Shown in pieces: positions 12,039 to 23,388 of a stretch of 64,000 bases of DNA (its first letter is position 1; each line of letters opens with the position of its first letter). The stretch comes from Ophioderma brevispina. Taxonomy: Eukaryota > Echinodermata > Ophiuroidea > Amphilepidida > Ophiodermatidae. The notes beneath the pieces were generated by a model that saw only the letters and a list, made by a program, of their open reading frames with translations, searched no databases and was not told the origin of the DNA. Location of the stretch: assembly GCA_023653785.1 (NCBI GenBank), contig JAMKCH010056747.1, positions 1 to 64,000 of the forward strand, written 5' to 3'. The translations under genes were made by a program, and so were the position numbers.

Positions 12039-12893
12039 GGATTAGAGTGTCGCAGAGGGTACACTGGTGTCTGCACCAGTCCGGGTACTTGACCGTGGAA
12101 TAAAAGTCTTCTGTGGTAGGTCTCCTTGCCTCTCCCGCCAGAAGGGCAGCTTGGAGCGAAAGGCATGTCGCCTTATGTAGGGATGGCGAAATTGGCATGC
12201 ATTTTTTTCAAGGTTGATCGCCTTAAGAGTCTCCATCGGAAGGATACCCCCCGGAGTTTGATTGGGTTGATCAGGTTCCCTTCCTCATTGGAAGCGTCAA
12301 CGGGTTGGCGTGTTTATAGCAGAGACAGGAGTCTGGGAAACCCGGTTGTGAGGCCAATTTCGGGCCCACCGCATCTATGAGACAGTGCTTGTCCTGGTGA
12401 ACTTGGACAGACCTGGGAACTAGGGCGATCGGAGGGAAGCGGTTTATTTTTTTTTTTACTGCGACTCTTCCCACTCCTGTATTGCGGCCGGGTGAAGGGC
12501 GCTGGGTCCCTGGCCACGAACAGTATGTCGGAAAGGCCTGGGCGTTGAGGCAGTTTGCAAACAGGTCCACGGGGGTGTTCAGCTTGTTGAAGACGACTAT
12601 GCATTAGCTGGGGTTGAGGTGCCACTCAACGGATCCCCGGACTCTCGATGTCCCCGACTTCCCGGATGCTTCACGATAGGGGCATATGATAGGGGTTGTC
12701 TTCCCCGGGACGGTGAAAGGATGTTCCATGTGATCGATTCCGGAGACATCTCCAGAGCTGTGTTCTTAGGCAAGGGGGTGCGACCTCCCTGGTTCCTCCA
12801 TGCTTGTTTATTTGGGCGACTAACCGACAGGATGCTAGGGAACGGCTCTGCGCAGGTGGAGATGACTCTGAGGCGAGGTGCGAGGTACTTCAC
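12039..12893 (-). pseudogene. RNase H region and recombinase start, unit 2
   Basis: Minus-strand frames repeat those of unit 1: VAQINKHGG near 12.8 kb, MAPQPQLMHSRLQQAEHP, then KYPDWCRHQCTLCDTL near 12.07 kb. It is more degraded than unit 1, with multiple frameshifts and an A-tract near 12450 (T-run on the plus strand). Not translatable. Confidence 0.62.
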
Positions 12894-13464
12894 CGGTGAA
12901 ACTTCAGATGACCGGAGCTGTCATGGAGCGTGTGTATCTCGCGGAGGCGGCAGCCGAGGTGATTCGTGCATTCCTGCCCACAAGAGTCACGCGCCATCCA
13001 GCGGTGGTTGTGAGACCATACGGGGTGTGCCGGAAGTGTGGAACAGCCTTCGATGCTGGTCGCGAGGTCCGGTGAGGCTGCGCTGCACGAGGGCACAGAG
13101 CGGCGAGGATGCTGTCCTACATGGGAGCCCCCAGGCGCGTCTCTTTGACGCGCGGTGTAGCCGGGAGGAATCGGAAAACCGTGCGAGGGCGACGTGATAG
13201 AGGACTCTGTGGAGGGGTCTCGTTGATATGATGATGGCATTGGTTAGAGTGTCCGCGTGCGTAGCAATGGGGATTGCGAGCGGGCTCTCTTCTCGGCGTC
13301 GGCGGTGCAGAGCAACTGCACCACAGTCTGACTTGCCGCGCTGTGAATAGACACAATGTGAGAAAGAAGTGAGAGAACTTCGTCGACAGGGACTGTGGGA
13401 CAGCGTCTAAGGAACCAAACGGGAGATCTCGCATGCTGTAAGTGCTAGCTAGCCTAGCATACAC
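12894..13464 (-). pseudogene. Probable reverse-transcriptase-proximal remnant of the DIRS-like element
   Basis: This GC-rich stretch directly upstream (minus sense) of the unit 2 RNase H carries open but frameshifted minus frames of 115-116 aa. It should encode the RT end by position. I cannot read an RT catalytic motif with confidence, so the assignment rests on location and base composition. Confidence 0.4.
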
Positions 13465-14752
13465 TTGAGTCCATCCTAGCCAAAAACCAACCGACCCCGC
13501 TGACCTCGGTCACATGCCCCCGCTCAAAACGCGAGAAAAAACTCCCGCTGGAGCCTACACTCACACATAGAAAAGCACAGCGTACTTCGGTTTCGGGGTT
13601 ACGTTGAAAGATGGAATGAAATTTGTTATATCGAACCCGCCGAGGTTTAGTTCGAGGCATGCGGTTAAGCGGTTATATTTTTTTTTAAAATATAGGGCGG
13701 CCAAAAATAAAAAAAAAAATGGCCGCAGGAAAAAGTGTCCCGGCCTAAAAATACCCTTCACGGGTAAGGCTAGGCCGTTGAAACGGTAGTTGGAGCCCCC
13801 GCCAAACCGGGGAAAACGAAAGAAAAAAGCGTTGAGTCCTAACTCCCAAGAAAGCACCGTTTTTCCGGTTGGGTCTGTTGAAATAGGTGGAACGAAACTC
13901 GCCGTATCGCACCGCCGGGATGTTTAGTTCGGAACAAAATGAGGTTAAGCGGTAACTAATAAAAATTCACTTTGGTAAAATTTCAAATGGCGTGCAAAAA
14001 GAGTCACAAGTCTAAGTATTCCCGGGTGCGAACGTAGGCCCGGACGAAGAACGGTGAGGGCCCCGGTGACAGGCAGACCACTAAAGGACCCGCAGGACCC
14101 GTACGTCCACGGATGGCAGCGGGTGGGGGCTCAAACACCGCCCCGTTGCACATGACGCAGCAGATGGCGACCATTGGTTTCCGATGCAGAACCCCAGTTA
14201 TGAACTTTCGGCCAGATGGCTGACTATACCTTTAATGGCGTCGTACCGGTACATTACCGGTAGAATAGAAGAGCGGGTGATGCAAGTTTGACCGCGCAAA
14301 ACCGAACGTAGCCGATGAACAGTGATGATAAAATAATCAGGAACAATCAGACACTAAGCTCCCAAACAGCTCAAGTGCTAGATGAATGTGGGAAGTACTC
14401 GAAGGGGTCTACCGAGAGACACTGTAAGACAGTGTGAATAGCCGCCCATCTTTTTGCCTCGAAAGTACACACACTTGGACTCACCTAAACGGACGAGTTT
14501 GAAAAAATTGGGATGGGTGACGCAGCCAAACAGAACCAAATGGTCAGAAAAATGCGTGAAAACACGTAGTTATGGTTGATAGGTGAGTAAAAGCTATAAA
14601 TCGCTGAACATGCAAAACTTCTCAAGGAAAAAGAGCACAACAAAATGCTATGAGAGACAAAATGAGAGGCCAGTGGGCTGATTATTGGCCCAGACGTGTG
14701 CGACACTCCAGGGGTTGACAAATTTTACAGTGGGGACGTTAGGCATTTTCGC
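13465..14752. other. 5' part of the DIRS-like element, coding content unresolved
   Basis: Two diverged direct repeats lie near 13610-13680 and 13880-13960, sharing a GTTTAGTTCG...GGTTAAGCGGT pattern. A gag-like ORF is expected here in the family, but none can be recognised. T- and A-runs at about 13680 and 13710. Confidence 0.35.
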
Positions 14753-14820
14753 GTAAAATGAGCGTAGAAAATGCCAAGCATGAAGTCAGGCTTGAATGGG
14801 AACGGACTAGGAGATGTAGG
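14753..14820. repeat. Right inverted terminal repeat of the DIRS-like element
   Basis: Complement of 8181-8250. It lies upstream of the decayed frames, so it would be the 5' end of the minus-strand element. The precise outer boundary and any target duplication could not be fixed by eye. Confidence 0.65.
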
Positions 14821-15068
14821 TGATTACAAGGTTTCTATAGTCCATTTCTCTACCTCCGTGCAGTGATGTCATAACCTTGACGCAGCTTATAAGCATGCAT
14901 CAAGATATGCTGTCTTTGTGCGCGTATGTAAAAACACCGTCACTTTAGGTCAGCTGTGCTGAAAAAAAATATATATTGGTGGCTTTTGCTCTTATCACTT
15001 GCAGAGCATTACCCAAGAAAACTTAAGTTGGAAATTGTTTTCATTGAAAAGATAATAATTAACTTTAA

Positions 15069-15420
15069 GGTGCAACAAGAGATTTCAAGTCATCCATATT
15101 TTTGGTGATATGTAGTGATTTCATATAGATAAGACACACAATAGATTCCCTACCTTTTATTTGGCTACAGAAATGGCTTAAAATGAAAACAAAAGATGAT
15201 TTGTATATGCTTATATTACAATAGAAAACATAGGCTGAATTTTGTATATTTTCTCCTATACGAAATTAGAAATTTCACAATTTTTGTACCAAAGAAACAG
15301 TTCTCAGCTTAATCCTTTCAGATGGGGATAATTTTGATAGAGAGCTTTACACCAGTGCAAAAATCAGAATTTTCACATTTTTTTAGGGACACTGGTTATT
15401 TGAAATCTCTTGTTGCATCT
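15069..15420. mobile_element. TTAA miniature element family A, complete copy, 352 bp
   Basis: TTAA at 15065-15068 and 15421-15424 flanks inverted ends GGTGCAACAAGAGATTTCAA and, in complement, AGATGCAACAAGAGATTTCA. The interior block CCTATACGAAATTAGAAAT is shared with the copies at 15.47-15.73 and 62.2 kb. The length equals that of the 62.2-kb copy, 352 bp. Confidence 0.85.
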
Positions 15421-15424
15421 TTAA

Positions 15425-15738
15425 GAAATTAGGGGTCATTCATGTCTGTCGTGCAAAAATTGCGGGAGTAAAGCTTTATATCAAAAATATCCCCATTTGT
15501 AAGGATTCAACTGAGTACAAAAATTGTGAAATTTCTAATTTCGTATAGGAGCAAATACGAAATTCAGCAAATGTTTTCTATTAAAATATAAGCATACACA
15601 AATCACCTTTTGTTTGCACTTTAAGTTATTTCTGTAACCAAATAAAAGGTAGGGAATCTATTGAGCGTCTAATCTATATGAAATCACTACATATCACAGA
15701 AAATATGGATATCTTGAACTCTCTCATTGCACCTTTAA
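15425..15738. mobile_element. Family A miniature element, inverted and truncated second copy
   Basis: From about 15465 the sequence is the reverse complement of 15069-15360. It ends CTCATTGCACCT followed by TTAA at 15735-15738. The opposite terminus is missing: at 15425-15465 there is no matching end. With the first copy it makes a roughly 670-bp inverted pair that could fold into a long hairpin. Confidence 0.78.
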
Positions 15739-16535
15739 TTGATCACTATGTACAACAGTTAGGAGGACATGAAACTTGTTGGAAAGCTGTGGGGAGGCCC
15801 AAAGAAAAGTTACATAATATTCAAAGGGATTAGGAGCACAAAAACATGAAAATACATTTTCAAAGACATGACCTTTGACCAATAGATCTGTATCTCACAC
15901 AGATATCAGTGCATATTTTTGCACTAAAAGGTAACCAGGCCTTTGGAACTCTGCTGGCCATGCCAGCCATGGCCAGACCACTCTGACAAAATGTTTTTCC
16001 CCTTATGCCTTTACTCTATCCACATGGAACTTTGGGAAATCATATGATTAATACAATACAAAACTTCAAACTTGGATATTCTGCATTTATATTTTATTAA
16101 AGCAAATAATTCTGCTCAACATGTTAACTTTGAACACATATTAATATAATTATTTGTATAAACTTAAATAATTTGTCTTCATTTGGTATAACTTCCAACA
16201 TTAAAGTTATAATAAATTTTTCACTTAATATACACAACACCATTTACATTTTGTGAAAAAAAATTATTTCATCTCCATCTAGATATTATAGAAAATATTT
16301 TTTGGTCAGTACCGGTCAGTACAAGTAATAAGAACAAGTTATAAGAACTCTGTATTATTATTATTTGTACACAGCTATATGACCCCAGCCAGTGTCGGCC
16401 AAGAAATTCCAAATTTAGATGTCGCTACTGGATTAACTTGAAATATTGATGAAATATCCTGATTTTTTATATGTTAATAAGCAAAATGTTCTAAGTCCAA
16501 AACTGTTGGAGCTGAAGGATCAACTCCATCTTTAA

Positions 16536-16893
16536 AGAGACGTGAGGAGATTTCCAGAAAGAAGCGCCCCCAATTTTTGTCGAACCCAGGTTTTTTGTAA
16601 ATTTGGAATGCTTACCAGTGTATTAGATCACACCTGAAGTGAATTAGCCGAATACGCCCTCTTAATGTAATAAGATGATGATTTAGTACTTTCTGTTGTG
16701 CACGACAGAAAGTCAAAGCATGGCTTTCTATGGGAATGATTGCGATAGCAGGCAAGTTGAAAACAAGGTTTGCGCTTTTCTTTTGTACTTGTTTGTTCAA
16801 TAAACCTTCGAAACGTTTTCGGTAGGTGGTCTACGACCAATCCAGTGAAAATTGAGAGAAATTTGTATCCTCAAAAAATCTCCCCCTGTCACT
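16536..16893. mobile_element. TTAA miniature element family B, 358 bp
   Basis: TTAA at 16532-16535 and 16894-16897; ends AGAGACGTGAGGAGATTT and, in complement, AGTGACAGGGGGAGATTTTT. The interior contains a short palindromic TTGTGCACGACAGAAAGTC block. Copies in opposite orientation lie at 46.56 and 61.87 kb. Confidence 0.82.
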
Positions 16894-16954
16894 TTAAACA
16901 TTTCTATATGAATAACAGACCAGGATGAGGTCATATTATCCATGGGAACACCTA

Positions 16955-17100
16955 TGACTGACCCACACCAAAGCACCCAAATTGGTTTGTGGTTTGCACT
17001 CCATATTGCTAATAATACTTTTATTTATTTGGGTGAGTTGGCTATTGAATGAGGCTTGGCAGCCATAGTCTGTTTGACCCCCATGCAAATTTTCTTTTAT
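16955..17100 (+). repeat. Dispersed repeat R2, copy 2
   Basis: Direct-orientation relative of 1370-1510, lying between the family B and family C miniature elements. Confidence 0.68.
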
Positions 17101-17117
17101 TTTTAGAGGAGATTTAA

Positions 17118-17465
17118 AGGTCCATGGCCCGATCGCTAATAGCCTTGTCCCCAGAAGCCCCTGATTTTACCGGAAGTGGTCAACATTTTGGTATCAGAGG
17201 AAATCTACTATTTTTCTCATTTACCCTGTGAAATCTTAGAGCCAAAGGATGTTTGGTTTGGAAGTTAGGAGCAAAAATGTTCCCTATTTTGGTTGACCAA
17301 TATTAATTTTACACAGTACTCTATGGGGCTTACAAAATCATGTTTTTTAGCTCTCACATCAAAACGGATTGAAATATCGCTGCAAAACTTTACAGATGGG
17401 ATTTTGGAGTGAAGGCCAATCTATCAAGATGAAAACTTATTATCCTTAAATCGGGCCATCCCCCT
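17118..17465. mobile_element. TTAA miniature element family C, 348 bp
   Basis: TTAA at 17114-17117 and 17466-17469; ends AGGTCCATGGCCCGAT and, in complement, AGGGGGATGGCCCGAT. Collinear with the copy at 24734-25051. Typical shared words are AAAGGATGTTT and ATCAAGAT.AAAACTTA. Confidence 0.82.
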
Positions 17466-18061
17466 TTAATAAGTGGCGATACAATTTTGACAACCGATAT
17501 AAATTAGGAAATGCAAGAGCTATTACCTCCGTAAAAATCAGAAAAATCCATTGTGGGATTCTTTCCCTATAGGACAGCAAAGACAAAGATTTATATGACA
17601 AATTGTCCTCTATACACCCATTCTCTACAGAAACCTATATAAAATAATTTTGCCTGCAATGAAATTTCTTAAAATTTACACAGCTAGTAGAATAAATAAT
17701 CCAAATTGGTGGCCAAAATTGTGTTGCCATTGTTTTTTTTATTCTGGTCTTGTCGTAATAAATGGGACTTTCAAACAGCTGTGTGTGAAATTCAAGTCCT
17801 ATATGACCCAATCAATAATAGATGATGGCAGCCAATTAAGCCTTTTCAATATAACAAATCACTTAAATGAATCAAAATACATTACAGCAGAAATTCAGAA
17901 ATAACCCTTACAGTGAGGCTGATTCTCCAAACTAACAATTTGGGAATAAGAAAATATTGCTTGACAACACACACACACTAAATCAGGATTTCAAATGATG
18001 GGTGACCTGATAGACAACCTCATCCCCCCACTTTACTCCATCAAAATTAAGATTTTTGTAC

Positions 18062-18352
18062 AGAGGGCACATGTGGTCCAGTGGATACAATGACCGACTC
18101 ATGACCCAAAGGGCATAAGTTTGAGTCCCGCTGAGGCCAATGTGTTGTGCACTAAGGCAAGGCACTTTACCTTGCTTGCCTCACTCCACCCAGGTACAAA
18201 ATGGGGAGGTGTTACGAGTCAATTGAGTGCCGCCCTAAGGCATGAGTACGCCTTGGGCATTTGTACATGTTCTAGTTACAGCGGAATAAATGTAAAGCGC
18301 TTTGATACTTTGTGAAAGCCTGAAAGGCGCTACATAAATGTCAATATTTATA
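18062..18352 (+). repeat. tRNA-derived SINE with V-SINE/L2-like tail
   Basis: A-box-like TGGTCCAGTGG lies near 18073-18083 and B-box-like AGTTTGAGTCCCG at 18118-18130. A central body follows, then the tail GTAAAGCGCTTTGATAC and GGCGCTACATAAATGTC. That tail is shared by many animal SINEs mobilised by L2/CR1-type LINEs. Not a functional tRNA gene. Confidence 0.8.
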
Positions 18353-18370
18353 AGAAAGTTCATATTTGTC

Positions 18371-19810
18371 TCATTACCTCAATAATTAATTTAATTGAAA
18401 TTTGCAGGAATAGCTTAAAAGTGAAAGATAAGATTCTTGTTGTTTACAATTGAAAATTGACAGAAAGTAGGACAACAGCAGCATTCAAAGAAATGAATTT
18501 CCATTGAATTATATGTTGTAGTAAGTGTCCGTACAGACAGCAATTCCTAAAATATTTGATTTTGTTCTTATTGGTGGCTTTTGGGCTTAGAACTTGTAGG
18601 GCATGGTAGGGTACCTATTCTTGTTGCAGACATGCTAAAATCTGATTTTTGATAATTTTTTTGATTTGCTGATTTTGCAAATTACTGATAGTGCATTTAA
18701 GGTCCAGGAAATGTTTCTTTTTGATAAACATCTCCAAATGTGGTCAACAACATTTATTAACATACACTCTCCTACGGGTCAGTTTAGTATACATTTTTGC
18801 TTAAAATTGCTATGGCAGGACTGGTTTAAATTTGTAATTGGACGACTTGGTGACATGCTTCCATGTGAGGGAGAAAACAATCTAATGAAAAATCAGACCA
18901 TGATCGCAAGCACCCACCTTTATGATTTCGTTTTTAGGTGTTAAACCAATGATGACATCTTAAAGAAGCATTTCATAATTCCAGCACCTTCTGTTTTATC
19001 CATTGTTCACTAGATATCCTTGAGAAAAGTTTTTCACAAAATTTTAGTTGATTCCAATCTTGTCGTTTTGTGTTATGAGCAATTGTTTGTCTCCTACGGT
19101 CTTAGAGGCCACTGTGCTGTAATTTCTGTCTGTTTAAGGACAGAAAATACCAAATTGCAAATTTCTTACAGATTTATACAAATGGCGAATTTCTTACAGA
19201 TACAACACTGGTGGCAGTGATGTCACTGCCATGCAGTGATGTCACTGCCACCAATTAGCAGGCAATAAAAAATATTTTAAAATAATCACAAGTGATATTA
19301 TTGTAGCAAAGATTAAAAGGCACTATCAATGATTTGCTAAATCAGAAAATTGAAAAAAAAAAATCATCAAAAATCAGATTCTTGCCGATCTGTAACAACT
19401 TGGGTATCCTAACAGGGAGTTTCCGTAAGCTGACCCATCTGACACACTTATGAATTCGGAAACCCTTCACGGAATAAAGTACATGTTTATTCCATTAAGG
19501 TTTGCAAATGCAAATAAAAGTGTGTCAGATGGGTCAGGTTATGGAAACTCCCAACCTAACATGCCCTGCAAGTGATAAGACCAAAAAATCTAATAAGGAC
19601 AGAATCAGATATTTTATTCATTAGTGTCTGCACGGACACTACTACAACACGTAATTGAATGGAGATTCATATCTTCAAACGCTGTTGTTTTCTTTCTGTC
19701 AGGTTTTCAGTTGGAAATACAACTTACGAGAATTCTACCTGTAGACTTATCCTTTCCTTTTATGCTGTTCATGAAAATTTCAATTTTTTTAACTCTTTTG
19801 GATGGATAAC
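18371..19810. mobile_element. Element with very long imperfect terminal inverted repeats
   Basis: 18371-18715 matches the complement of 19300-19810: ATTGAAATTT, GACAGAAAG, ACAACAGC, TGTTGTAGTA, GTGTCCGT and AAATCTGATTTTTGAT in the same order. The interior (18970-19180) is also present at 24.14-24.33 kb. The right arm contains a later 141-bp insertion. A palindromic TGGCAGTGATGTCACTGCC lies at 19211-19229, and most of it recurs at once. Confidence 0.72.
19414..19554. mobile_element. 141-bp palindromic miniature element with CCTAAC target duplication
   Basis: Target CCTAAC at 19408-19413 and 19555-19560; ends AGGGAGTTTCCGTAA and, in complement, TTGGGAGTTTCCATAAC; almost palindromic throughout. 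The left arm of the host element (near 18.60 kb) has the uninterrupted equivalent site. Confidence 0.82.
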
Positions 19811-20137
19811 TGGTAGCGTCTTTAATAGCAGCATATTAGAATATTTGTTTTGATTATTGGACTTCCCATGAAGAATTTATTAAATATTAAATAACTAGGT
19901 ATTAAAGTTAAATTTGTTTAAATTCATTGAAAGACTCATTCACATAACTCGATAAGACAAAATGTATACACTTTTTCCTTGGGCCAAAATACCTAGAAAA
20001 TCACATTCATAAACAGCTTCATATTACAGTAAGACACTTGGCATATGTAAATAAAGATGAGTTTGATAAAAGTGTGTCTGTTACTAATATTGCAAAATCT
20101 TTGTGTATCATAAACAATGTAATTCTAGTGCATGGAA

Positions 20138-20229
20138 AGAATTTTGTATTGTGCCACCACCCTATGAATTCGGCACCTTCAACGGAATAAAACACATGTT
20201 GAAGGATGTGGTGGCAGGATACTGAATTC
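20138..20229. mobile_element. Miniature element family G, 92 bp
   Basis: Ends GAATTTTGTATTGTGCCACC and, in complement, GAATTCAGTATCCTGCCACC; interior ATTCGGCACCTTCAACGGAA. Relatives at 53356, 57484-57597 and 59650. Confidence 0.7.
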
Positions 20230-20466
20230 ATCTCCTAGTGCATATTTTCATGCATTTGTAATACCAGCATTTACACCTTAATTCCCAAAATTCATAACAG
20301 CATCAATAACTACTGAACAACAAATTGAGCTAAATTGAGAATATAACAATTCATCAACAGTAATGATTCTGTTTAAAGTCAGAATTCTAGATTGTGGGAA
20401 ACTTGTTCAAACAGAAAAGCACTTTTACATCTTGGAGACTTTTGAACAATCTAGGAAAGTCTTTAA

Positions 20467-21838
20467 AGGAATTTATTGGTATAAATCTATCGGCACATAT
20501 ATAATGAAATATCCCTAAATATGATGTACCAGATGGTTTGCATGGTCATTGGAGTATTCCTTGGGAAGAAAACATCATTCTCACGCTTAACTTTCGAAGC
20601 AGTAGACGATTTAAGGAAGCCGCCACGTTTATTATTTACGCTATCGTTTTGCCACAAGCCATGTTTAGTCTTTCACACCAATTGAAAGATGATCGGTGGT
20701 TAGTCAAGTTCTGGCCTGTATGAAAGACGATCGCGTTGACTTTTAACATTGGAATTAAAAACACAGCTTTAATTTAACGTTTTTCCTTTAAAATATATAA
20801 ATTTATCAAAAATGGCATACATTTGTGCCTAATTTTTATAAAATGAGCCTGGGATTCTTGAGAAATATAGTTCTTAAAATAAAATTAGGAACTCTTGCAT
20901 CATACAAAGAAGCCGCTAACTCGGTACATGAAAAGTAATGTAGACGCTGAACTGTCATTAGTGGGTTCCGAACACTGATCTCTATACAATGATTGGAACT
21001 GGGCTTTCGTAATTGAGCATGATGGCCATATTGGCATCCAAAGAGAAGCCCACAGGGTGGTTAAGAGCCGGTCATTTATACAAAATTGTTCTCATTTAAA
21101 TGTTGGATAAGCGACATAACAGACTACAGAATAAGCCAATTCAGTGAGCTCATTGTATTTGCGCGTATGGGATGTGCATGTCTCAAAACGTGCACCCGGG
21201 TCCACTCTGTTTTAAAAGGTTCTCTGGTATGTATTGTGTTCGGTAGACCAAGATTCCCGCCCGTTACTCCATTCATCTAATAAACACATTACTGTTTGTT
21301 TCCAATCCATTGTATAAGATCAGTGTTACAGTGGCACACGCGATAAAGCAAATATTACGTACCAACACGTTTCAAATGCCACGTTTTCACATGGATTGTT
21401 GTGTTTATCGAGGCCCGACTAAAAATACTGTGTTTAATCACAAAATGATTCTAACCAACCCCTCCTTTAACATGTTTTAAAAAAAAAGTGTAGTTTTTTT
21501 TTGCAATAAAAAATTCTAAACCAACTTCGCTCCTACCTTTGGTGTGCTCAACGAAGTTTCAAAAGGATTATGCTTGTGCAAACTTGCACATGATATAAGC
21601 GCGTATGGGATATATTTCCGCTGGCTTCTGTTTCGGTATTGCATGTGGCGTTGTAAAATACCACAAGGAATAAACATGGTGCTCCTCCATGATCGTTTAT
21701 CATTGTGTATATTGGTCGAATAATCCTGGCTTTTTTCGCAATGAATACTCCAATGGTCCATGAAAACCCTCTGGTATTTTTATTTAGGGCTATTTTCATT
21801 AGATATGTACCGATAGATGTTATACCCAATAACTCGCT
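20467..21838. mobile_element. TTAA element family D, copy 1, 1372 bp, long terminal inverted repeats
   Basis: TTAA at 20463-20466 and 21839-21842. Terminal inverted repeats of about 100 bp share ATTTATTGG, CTATCGG, ATAATGAAA and CATTGGAGTATTC. The whole element is repeated in reverse orientation at 54681-56086. No transposase frame longer than about 90 codons is visible, so it looks non-autonomous. Confidence 0.82.
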
Positions 21839-21842
21839 TTAA

Positions 21843-23388
21843 CAAAGTAGTGGCTTGTTTATTAAAGCAATGGTCTGTGATTGTATATATACACCCAAAA
21901 ATATCCCAATTGACCCTTCAACTAAGAGTGGTCCATAAAACTCATCAATTTAACCTTGAAAGTATGAAAAAATTGTCACATTTAAATACATTCCAGCTTC
22001 TCACAGTGATGTTGTTTGTTTGAAAGTGCAGAAATGGACTGAGGCAACTAAATTTGTTTTTTTGGAACACCTCAATCACCAGAATGGCACCCAGACCATG
22101 TGGCCCTACCTTTCCCCCTAGCTACACACATATATATGTGAAAGGTGTGTGGGGTCACGGCTGAAGGCCGGGAGGGGGGACTTTTCATGAAAGAGATTTT
22201 TTCACGCTGTTATTATTCCACTTTATTATATGTGGAAGGAAAAGAGAGTCCACTCATTTAGGACGAATCCTGGTTTAAAAAACCTGGGTCTATAGTTACA
22301 CTCCCTTTGAGAAAGTGCTAATATATATTGAAAAAGAATTTTCCTTTTGCCCCCCAAAAAATGCTTTCCAATTGGGGCCAAAAAGGCAAGTCAAAAAGTT
22401 GCAAACCATATTACTGTAAAATAATTAGTTTTTGAAACCAAGCATTTAATAGGATCACTTACATTTTCCAAAACAATTTTATAAATCAAATTATCTATCT
22501 TTGAGGTGTTTGTCCTCTTACAAAATCAATTTCTCAGAGGTCACACATCAATTAAAATGAAGTGCAGTTAAAATGGGCTCCCAATCAAAATGCTTTGGTT
22601 TACTACTACTGGAAAATTTTGGCTTTATCTCGATATTTCTTTATAGTCATATGTAAATTACTGTCATGCACTGTACCTATAAGAGTTGATACTTATTCAA
22701 GCTCTTTTCTGAGCCACGGGGATCACAGTTAGTGAGAAACACTAGGATAAACACTCAGGCGAGGATCTCTCTATCCTCTTGTGCCATTTTGGTGCAATTT
22801 TACCATACACTTTTCACGGTCTGGCTGAAGAAATCTCGTCGACAGGCGTCCACGATAATATTTGAACATATTTAAAAAAAAAAAAATCAATTAAAAGAAC
22901 ATTACGAAGCGCTTAGAAGCTTTAAGAGCTACTTTGGAAAATGACTGAACGAAACAGAACAATCGCAAAACGACGAAAATACTACTACGGCTTCGCAAGC
23001 AGACGATCAAGTCCATAGCATGAGCAAAAAAATTTATACCCTGTATTTGCGGCATATGATAATTAGCAATAAACTCAACACCGGAGCTGCGGTTTCTTGT
23101 GTAGTAGACGCCATCAAAATATAGAAGGTGAATATACAAGCTGTAAGGACACCCTGTTTCAAGGTTCCACTGACTCCCGATTTATGTTTAAATGAATTAA
23201 CTGGAGCAAATGTTAATAAACAAGACAAGACATGTGCAGACCTGTTGAGATCTAACTCTTGTGAACAGTGATCTAGTGGCAGGGGGGTGGAGCATTTTAG
23301 TAGGAGCACAGATCTCCTATGTCAAACAACATCAGTCATCCCCACTACAGAAGGTTTGACACCTTTGGAATAGACCCTCTATATCAAT
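21843..23388. other. No gene seen
   Basis: AT-rich unique-looking sequence. A small ACACATATATATGTG palindrome near 22125; no recognised frame. Confidence 0.55.

Larger units (their letters stand above)
8976..12860. repeat. Tandem duplication inside the DIRS-like element, period about 1.95 kb
   Basis: GAGTTAGACACGGTGATG begins both units at 8976 and 10928 (period 1952). Collinear similarity then runs through the nested TIR element, the RNase H remnant and the INKQGG/INKHGG motif up to about 12.86 kb. Unit 2 has many small deletions relative to unit 1. The unit joins a recombinase position to an RNase H position, so it is an internal head-to-tail duplication, not two adjacent full elements. 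Confidence 0.8.
8181..14820 (-). mobile_element. Decayed DIRS-like tyrosine-recombinase retrotransposon
   Basis: On the minus strand, broken frames follow the order expected for DIRS-type retrotransposons: unresolved 5' region (about 14.7-13.5 kb), probable RT end, RNase H, then tyrosine recombinase. Inverted terminal segments bound it: CATTTTCTACGCTC at 8229-8242 is the exact complement of 14760-14773, and CCCATTCAAGCCT at 8201-8213 pairs with 14790s. GTAGGCTTGAATG at 8432-8444 is complementary to 8203-8215, resembling the internal complementary region of DIRS elements. The element is non-functional: frames are broken, a DNA element is inserted in the recombinase, and about 1.95 kb is tandemly duplicated. 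The GC content is clearly higher than in the flanks. Confidence 0.72.

Noticed and set aside
12619..13197. 192-codon plus-strand frame in the GC-rich region
   Set aside because: It is antisense to RNase H and RT-proximal remnants of the DIRS-like element, which are recognisable on the minus strand.
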